DNA from: Pseudomonadota bacterium
Lineage (GTDB): Bacteria; Pseudomonadota; Gammaproteobacteria; Xanthomonadales; Rhodanobacteraceae
Length of the DNA stretch: 22,115 nt
Direction of reading: 5' to 3'
Assembly: GCA_023412995.1 (NCBI GenBank)
Contig: JAEZQS010000251.1
Location: forward strand, 1-22,115
In this document: positions 18,615-22,115 of the stretch, piece after piece
How positions within the stretch are numbered: the stretch's first letter is position 1
How the letters are laid out: every line of letters starts with the position of its first letter
Made by a program: the position numbers and the translations under genes
The notes under the pieces: generated by a model
What the model saw: the letters and a program-made list of their open reading frames with translations, nothing else
The model's database searches: none
What the model was told of the DNA's origin: nothing

Positions 18615-19913
18615 ATGCCCAACCGAACCGCCGTTGCCATTGCCGTCGCCTCGCTGCTTGCCGCCGCAATGCCGGCTGCCGCCGACCCGGTGCTGGATTA
18701 CTCGCTCGGCGTCAGCGTGCAGCACAGCGACAACATCAATTACAGCGCCGAAGACCCGGTCAGCGAGAACGTGCTGATTCCGCACCTGGCCTTCCGCGTC
18801 GCGCAGGAAGGCTCCACCTTCAGCGCCACCGCCGCCGGCACGCTCGAATACCGCGACTACCTCGGCGGGTCGTTCGCCGACGAACTGCGTTCTTTGTTCG
18901 CCGGCAGCGCCGCCTGGCACATCAGCCCCGGGCGGCTGGACTGGTGGTTCGAAGACACCCTCGGTCGGCAACCGGTCAACGCGCTGGAAAGCGCCGGCCC
19001 GTCCAACCAGCAGCAGACCAACGTCTTCAGTACCGGCCCGACCCTGCGGGCGAAGTTCAGCGATGCCCTCGATGGCCAGCTGGACCTGCGCTACACCAAC
19101 AGCTACGCCGAAGAAACCAGCGACTTCAACAGCAACCGCTACAGCGCCGTCGGCAGCCTGCTGCGCCGGCTGGACCCGGCCACCACCGTCAGTGCCTCGG
19201 CCAGCGCCAGCCGAGTGCGCTACACCGAGGATGCCTCGCGGCCGTTCGACTACGACCGCGAGGACGCCTACCTCGGCTACCAGCGCCGCACGCAGACGCT
19301 CCGCTTCGAGGCGGCGGCCGGCTACAGCTGGCTGGACCTGCGCGACTCCGACAGCCGCAATGGCGCGCTGCTGCGCGGCAGCCTGCGCTGGGATCCGAGC
19401 ACCCGCACCAGCCTCGGCGCGACGGTCTCGCGCGAATATTCCGATGCCGCGCAGGACCTGGTGTTCACCCCCGGCCAGATCGGCAACGTCGGCATCGGCA
19501 GCGGCATCAACGGCACCGTCGTCGCGCCGCAGGTCTACGTCGAGCACCGGGTCGGATTCGATGTCGCCCATCGCGAGGATCGCTGGCGGGTCGGCGTGGC
19601 GCCGTTCTGGCGCAAGCTCGACTACGTCGACGACCCGCTTTCCAACCAGCGCGCGACCGGCTACTACGCCGACGCCGGCTGGTATTTCCGTCCCACCCTG
19701 TGGCTGGCCGGATTCGTCGGCCAGGAGCGGCGCAAGTACACCAACCTGGCGCGCACCGACGACGACCTCGCGTGGGGCGTCTCGCTCAACCTGCAGCGTA
19801 CCCGCCACTGGCTGTGGACGTTGATGGCCGAGCACCAGCGCCGCGACAGCACGAACCCCGGCGCCGGCTACGACGAGAACTCGGTCATGCTGACGGTGAC
19901 CTGGCAACGCTGA
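18615..19913 (+). CDS. Outer-membrane beta-barrel protein of the EPS locus
   Basis: A 432-residue protein with a clear signal peptide (MPNRTAVAIAVASLLAAAMPAAA, cleavage after residue 23) followed by many alternating amphipathic strands such as YSLGVSVQHSDNINYS, LEYRDYLGG, AAAGYSWLDLRD and LWLAGFVGQERRKYTN. The last residues are MLTVTWQR. The aromatic and alternating pattern is that of BBP2/OprB-like or TIGR03016-like outer-membrane proteins that accompany EPS export genes; opening with a DNINYS-type turn is common in that group. AGGGGAA (18602-18608) is six bases before ATG 18615; in-frame codons from 18522 would bury the signal peptide. A role as the outer-membrane passage or scaffold for the short export lipoprotein is inferred from position. 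The 96-base gap before it shows no strong element. Confidence 0.85.
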   Translation: MPNRTAVAIAVASLLAAAMPAAADPVLDYSLGVSVQHSDNINYSAEDPVSENVLIPHLAFRVAQEGSTFSATAAGTLEYRDYLGGSFADELRSLFAGSAAWHISPGRLDWWFEDTLGRQPVNALESAGPSNQQQTNVFSTGPTLRAKFSDALDGQLDLRYTNSYAEETSDFNSNRYSAVGSLLRRLDPATTVSASASASRVRYTEDASRPFDYDREDAYLGYQRRTQTLRFEAAAGYSWLDLRDSDSRNGALLRGSLRWDPSTRTSLGATVSREYSDAAQDLVFTPGQIGNVGIGSGINGTVVAPQVYVEHRVGFDVAHREDRWRVGVAPFWRKLDYVDDPLSNQRATGYYADAGWYFRPTLWLAGFVGQERRKYTNLARTDDDLAWGVSLNLQRTRHWLWTLMAEHQRRDSTNPGAGYDENSVMLTVTWQR

Positions 19914-19921
19914 CGACCGCC

Positions 19922-20716
19922 ATGACCGCCGTTCCCCCAGCGCGCGCGCCCGCGCCCGGCGCCCTTGCGCTGATGTACCACGCCCTCACCGGACCCGGCA
20001 GCCCGGCTGCCGGACAGGACCCGCACTACAGTATCGCGCCAGCGGCGCTCGACGCGCACCTGGCCCTGCTCGCCTCGCGCGGGGCACCCGCCGTCAGCGC
20101 GCGCGACTGGCTGGCCGGGGCCGAAGGCACCGTCGTCACCTTCGACGATGGCCACCTCAGCAACTACACGCTCGCCTTCCCGCGCCTGGCCGCGCAGGGC
20201 GCGCGCGCCGACTTCTTCGTCAACCCGGCGCACGTCGGCAAGCACGGCTTTGCCGACTGGACGCAGTTGCGCGAAATGGCCGCGGCGGGCCAGTCGATCC
20301 AGTCGCACGGCTGGGACCACACCTACTTCACCGAACTTCCGCCCGCGGCGCTGCGCGAGGACCTGACGCGCTCGCGCAAGGCGATCGAGGACGCCATCGG
20401 CCAGCCGGTGACCCTGCTGGCGCCGCCCGGGGGACGCAGCCCGCCGCAGCTGGCGGCCTGCGCGCGCGCCTGCGGCTACGCCCACGTGCTGGGCTCGCAG
20501 CCCGGCCGGCTGCACGATCGTGCCGCACCGCTGCTGCCGCGGATGGCCGTGACCGCGGCGCTCGACGCCGCCACCCTCGATGGCTGGCTGCAGGGGCGCG
20601 GCATCGCGCGTGCGCGCCTGCGCTACGCCACGCTCGGGCTGGCCAAGCGCGTGCTCGGCACGCGCGGCTACGAACACCTGCGCCGACGCCTGCTCGGCCA
20701 GGAAGACCCGGCATGA
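19922..20716 (+). CDS. Polysaccharide deacetylase (NodB/CE4 domain)
   Basis: A 264-residue carbohydrate esterase family 4 protein that removes acetyl groups from N-acetylated sugars. The N-terminus gives ALALMYHALTG. The catalytic motif TFDDG has Asp75 (base) and Asp76 (metal). The metal histidines are His129 and His133 in SHGWDH. A third motif, APPGG, is at about 167-171, and ADFFVNPAHVG is the usual strand after motif 1. There is no signal peptide or membrane helix, so it probably acts on lipid-linked or nucleotide-linked precursors in the cytoplasm rather than on exported polymer. It differs from the XrtA-system deacetylase type, which begins with a DVEDYF-like strand. The start ATG 19922 lies eight bases after the previous stop, and the gene overlaps the GT2 gene by ATGA. 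Confidence 0.92.
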   Translation: MTAVPPARAPAPGALALMYHALTGPGSPAAGQDPHYSIAPAALDAHLALLASRGAPAVSARDWLAGAEGTVVTFDDGHLSNYTLAFPRLAAQGARADFFVNPAHVGKHGFADWTQLREMAAAGQSIQSHGWDHTYFTELPPAALREDLTRSRKAIEDAIGQPVTLLAPPGGRSPPQLAACARACGYAHVLGSQPGRLHDRAAPLLPRMAVTAALDAATLDGWLQGRGIARARLRYATLGLAKRVLGTRGYEHLRRRLLGQEDPA

Positions 20717-21867
20717 GCGCGCTGCTGTTCGGCGCGTCGCTGCTGGCGCTGGCATGGACCTTTGCCGGCTACGCGCTGGCGATGGCGCTGCGCGCCCGCC
20801 TGGCGCCGCGCCCAGTGCAGGCCGCGCCGATCGAGCCGATGGTCGACCTCGTGGTGGTGGCGCACGATGCCGGCGCGGAGCTGGCGGCGCGCCTGGCGAA
20901 CCTCGCGGAACTCGACTACCCGGTCGCGCGGCTCGCCCTCCATGTCGCCTCCGACGGCTCGCAGGACGGCACCGCCGCCGTACTCGCCGCCTGCACCGAT
21001 GCGCGCCTGCACCGCTACGTGTTCCCGCACCGGCGCGGCAAGTCCGCCTGCCTCGGCGACATCCTGCCGCAGCTCACCGGCGAGGTGGTGGTGTTTGCCG
21101 ACGTCCGCCAGCGGCTCGAACCCGGCGCCCTGCGCGCGCTGCTGCAGCCGCTCGCCGACCCGTCCGTCGGCGCCGTGAGCGGCGAGCTGATGTTCACGCC
21201 GGCGCAGGGCGGTTTTGCCGGCGGGGTCGATTTCTACTGGCGCTACGAGAAGTTCATCCGCCGCGCCGAGGCCGCCAGCGGCTCGGTGGTGGGTGTCAGC
21301 GGCGCGCTGTACGCGGCGCGGCGTGCCCTGCTCCCGGTGGTGCCGCCCGGGCTGGTGCTGGACGACCTGTGGATCCCGCTGGCAATCGCGCGCCGCGGTG
21401 CGCGCATCGTGTTCGCCGCCGATGCGCGCGCGTGGGACCGCCCCGCCGCCGATCCCGCGCTGGAGTCGCGCCGCAAGCGCCGCACCCTTGCCGGCAACTA
21501 CCAGCTGATCGCGCGCGAACCGGCCTTGCTGCTGCCGTGGACGCACCCGCTGGGCTGGCGCCTGTGGGGCCACAAGTGGCTGCGGCTGCTGGCGCCCTGG
21601 CTGTTGCTGCTGCTGCTGGCGTGCAACCTCCATCTCGCCGGCACCACGCCGGCGTGGACCGTGCTGCTGCTGGCGCAGCTCGCCGCCTACGGCGCAGCCG
21701 CCGCGGCGCTCGCTCGGCCGGCGCTGCTGCGCCTGCTGCCGCTGCGCATGGCGGCGACGTTCGTGCGCATGAACGGCTACGCGGTCCTCGGCCTGGTCGA
21801 TTTCCTGCGCGGGCGCGCCGGTCCGCTCTGGTCGGTCACCCGCAACCCGGGCACCAGCCAGCCATGA
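20713..21867 (+). CDS. Membrane glycosyltransferase, family 2 (GT-A fold)
   Basis: A 384-residue inner-membrane glycosyltransferase that adds sugars from nucleotide donors. It has one N-terminal membrane helix (about 3-25), a cytoplasmic GT2 domain (about 44-270) and two or three C-terminal helices (about 293-310, 314-333, 350-365). Motifs are VASDGSQDGT (79-87), VVFADVRQ with Asp130 in place of the classical DxD, the acceptor-side acidic pair DDLW (217-220), and SRRKRRTLAGNYQ (252-264), a variant of the R/QxxRW region in processive and related GT2 enzymes. VVGVSGALYAARR is typical of this branch. The sugar and linkage cannot be read from the sequence. It overlaps the deacetylase by ATGA and the next gene by ATGA. 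Confidence 0.92.
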   Translation: MSALLFGASLLALAWTFAGYALAMALRARLAPRPVQAAPIEPMVDLVVVAHDAGAELAARLANLAELDYPVARLALHVASDGSQDGTAAVLAACTDARLHRYVFPHRRGKSACLGDILPQLTGEVVVFADVRQRLEPGALRALLQPLADPSVGAVSGELMFTPAQGGFAGGVDFYWRYEKFIRRAEAASGSVVGVSGALYAARRALLPVVPPGLVLDDLWIPLAIARRGARIVFAADARAWDRPAADPALESRRKRRTLAGNYQLIAREPALLLPWTHPLGWRLWGHKWLRLLAPWLLLLLLACNLHLAGTTPAWTVLLLAQLAAYGAAAAALARPALLRLLPLRMAATFVRMNGYAVLGLVDFLRGRAGPLWSVTRNPGTSQP

Positions 21868-22115
21868 CGGGCAGGCCGGATCTGCCGCCGCTGCGCGTGC
21901 TGTACGTCGTGTCGCTGTTCCCGTGCTGGTCGGAAACCTTCATTGCGCGCGAGATCGCGACCCTCGTCAGCGCCGGCGTGGACGTGCGCATCCTGTCGTT
22001 GAAGGCGCCTTCGGAAACCCTCGTGCAGGCCGACGCGGCCGCACTGCTGCCGCGCGCGCTGCACCCGCGCACCGGCGTTGCCGGGGTCGCGGCCGCGCTG
22101 GGCGCGTGCCTGCGC
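21864..22115 (+). CDS. Glycosyltransferase, GT4 family, N-terminal part (runs off window)
   Basis: Eighty-four codons with no stop before the window ends. The start ATG 21864 overlaps the GT2 stop by ATGA, continuing the coupled series. The translation contains VLYVVSLFPCWSETFIAREI followed by ATLVSAGVDVRILSLK, the standard first strand and helix of GT-B-fold GT4 enzymes (the FPxxSETF pattern), where the helix runs into the nucleotide-binding Rossmann fold. The C-terminal donor-binding domain with the EX7E motif should lie downstream. Donor and acceptor are unknown. Confidence 0.85.
   Translation, partial: MTGRPDLPPLRVLYVVSLFPCWSETFIAREIATLVSAGVDVRILSLKAPSETLVQADAAALLPRALHPRTGVAGVAAALGACLR

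Overview
The window is GC-rich throughout, densely coded, and reads as chromosomal DNA of a gammaproteobacterium, most likely Xanthomonadales/Lysobacteraceae. The reasons are: an atpIBEFHAGDC operon with subunit lengths close to the gammaproteobacterial norm (F 156, H 177, A 515, G 287, D 479, C 140 residues); glmU on the same side downstream, as in many gammaproteobacteria; short palindromic repeats in the gaps; and abundant secreted and TPR/sulfotransferase-type proteins. The family assignment rests on recall of such features, not on a database search.

Region 1 (about 70-7783, + strand) is a complete F1Fo ATP synthase operon: atpI, atpB (a), atpE (c), atpF (b), atpH (delta), atpA (alpha), atpG (gamma), atpD (beta), atpC (epsilon). 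All catalytic and proton-path residues I could check are present, so it should be functional. The unusual part is the spacing. Four gaps (atpB-E, atpA-G, atpG-D, atpD-C) hold two different families of palindromic repeat, alternating along the operon.

Region 2 (7784-11690) is an accessory insert of two convergent genes between atpC and glmU: a 652-residue secreted right-handed beta-helix protein ending in a short FASGFD tail (+), and a 527-residue TPR-sulfotransferase (-).

Region 3 (11691-22115, + strand, runs off the window) starts with glmU, which makes UDP-GlcNAc. A surface-polysaccharide locus follows: a UDP-sugar 6-dehydrogenase and a UDP-uronate-type 4-epimerase (nucleotide-sugar supply), a short Wza-like export lipoprotein, a Wzz/Wzc-type chain-length protein without a kinase domain, a separate BY-kinase-like ATPase whose Walker A lysine is gone, an outer-membrane beta-barrel protein, a cytoplasmic NodB-type deacetylase, a membrane GT2 glycosyltransferase and the first 84 codons of a GT4 glycosyltransferase. 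Many of these genes overlap or nearly touch, so they are probably translated as a coupled series. The gene order resembles exosortase-A (XrtA/EpsH)-type exopolysaccharide loci, but no exosortase, polymerase or flippase lies inside the window.

I see no tRNA, rRNA, CRISPR array, insertion sequence or integrase. The most promising leads are the degenerate P-loop partner of the chain-length protein, the alternating palindromes inside the atp operon, the FASGFD tail, and the sulfotransferase/beta-helix pair interrupting the atp-glmU linkage.
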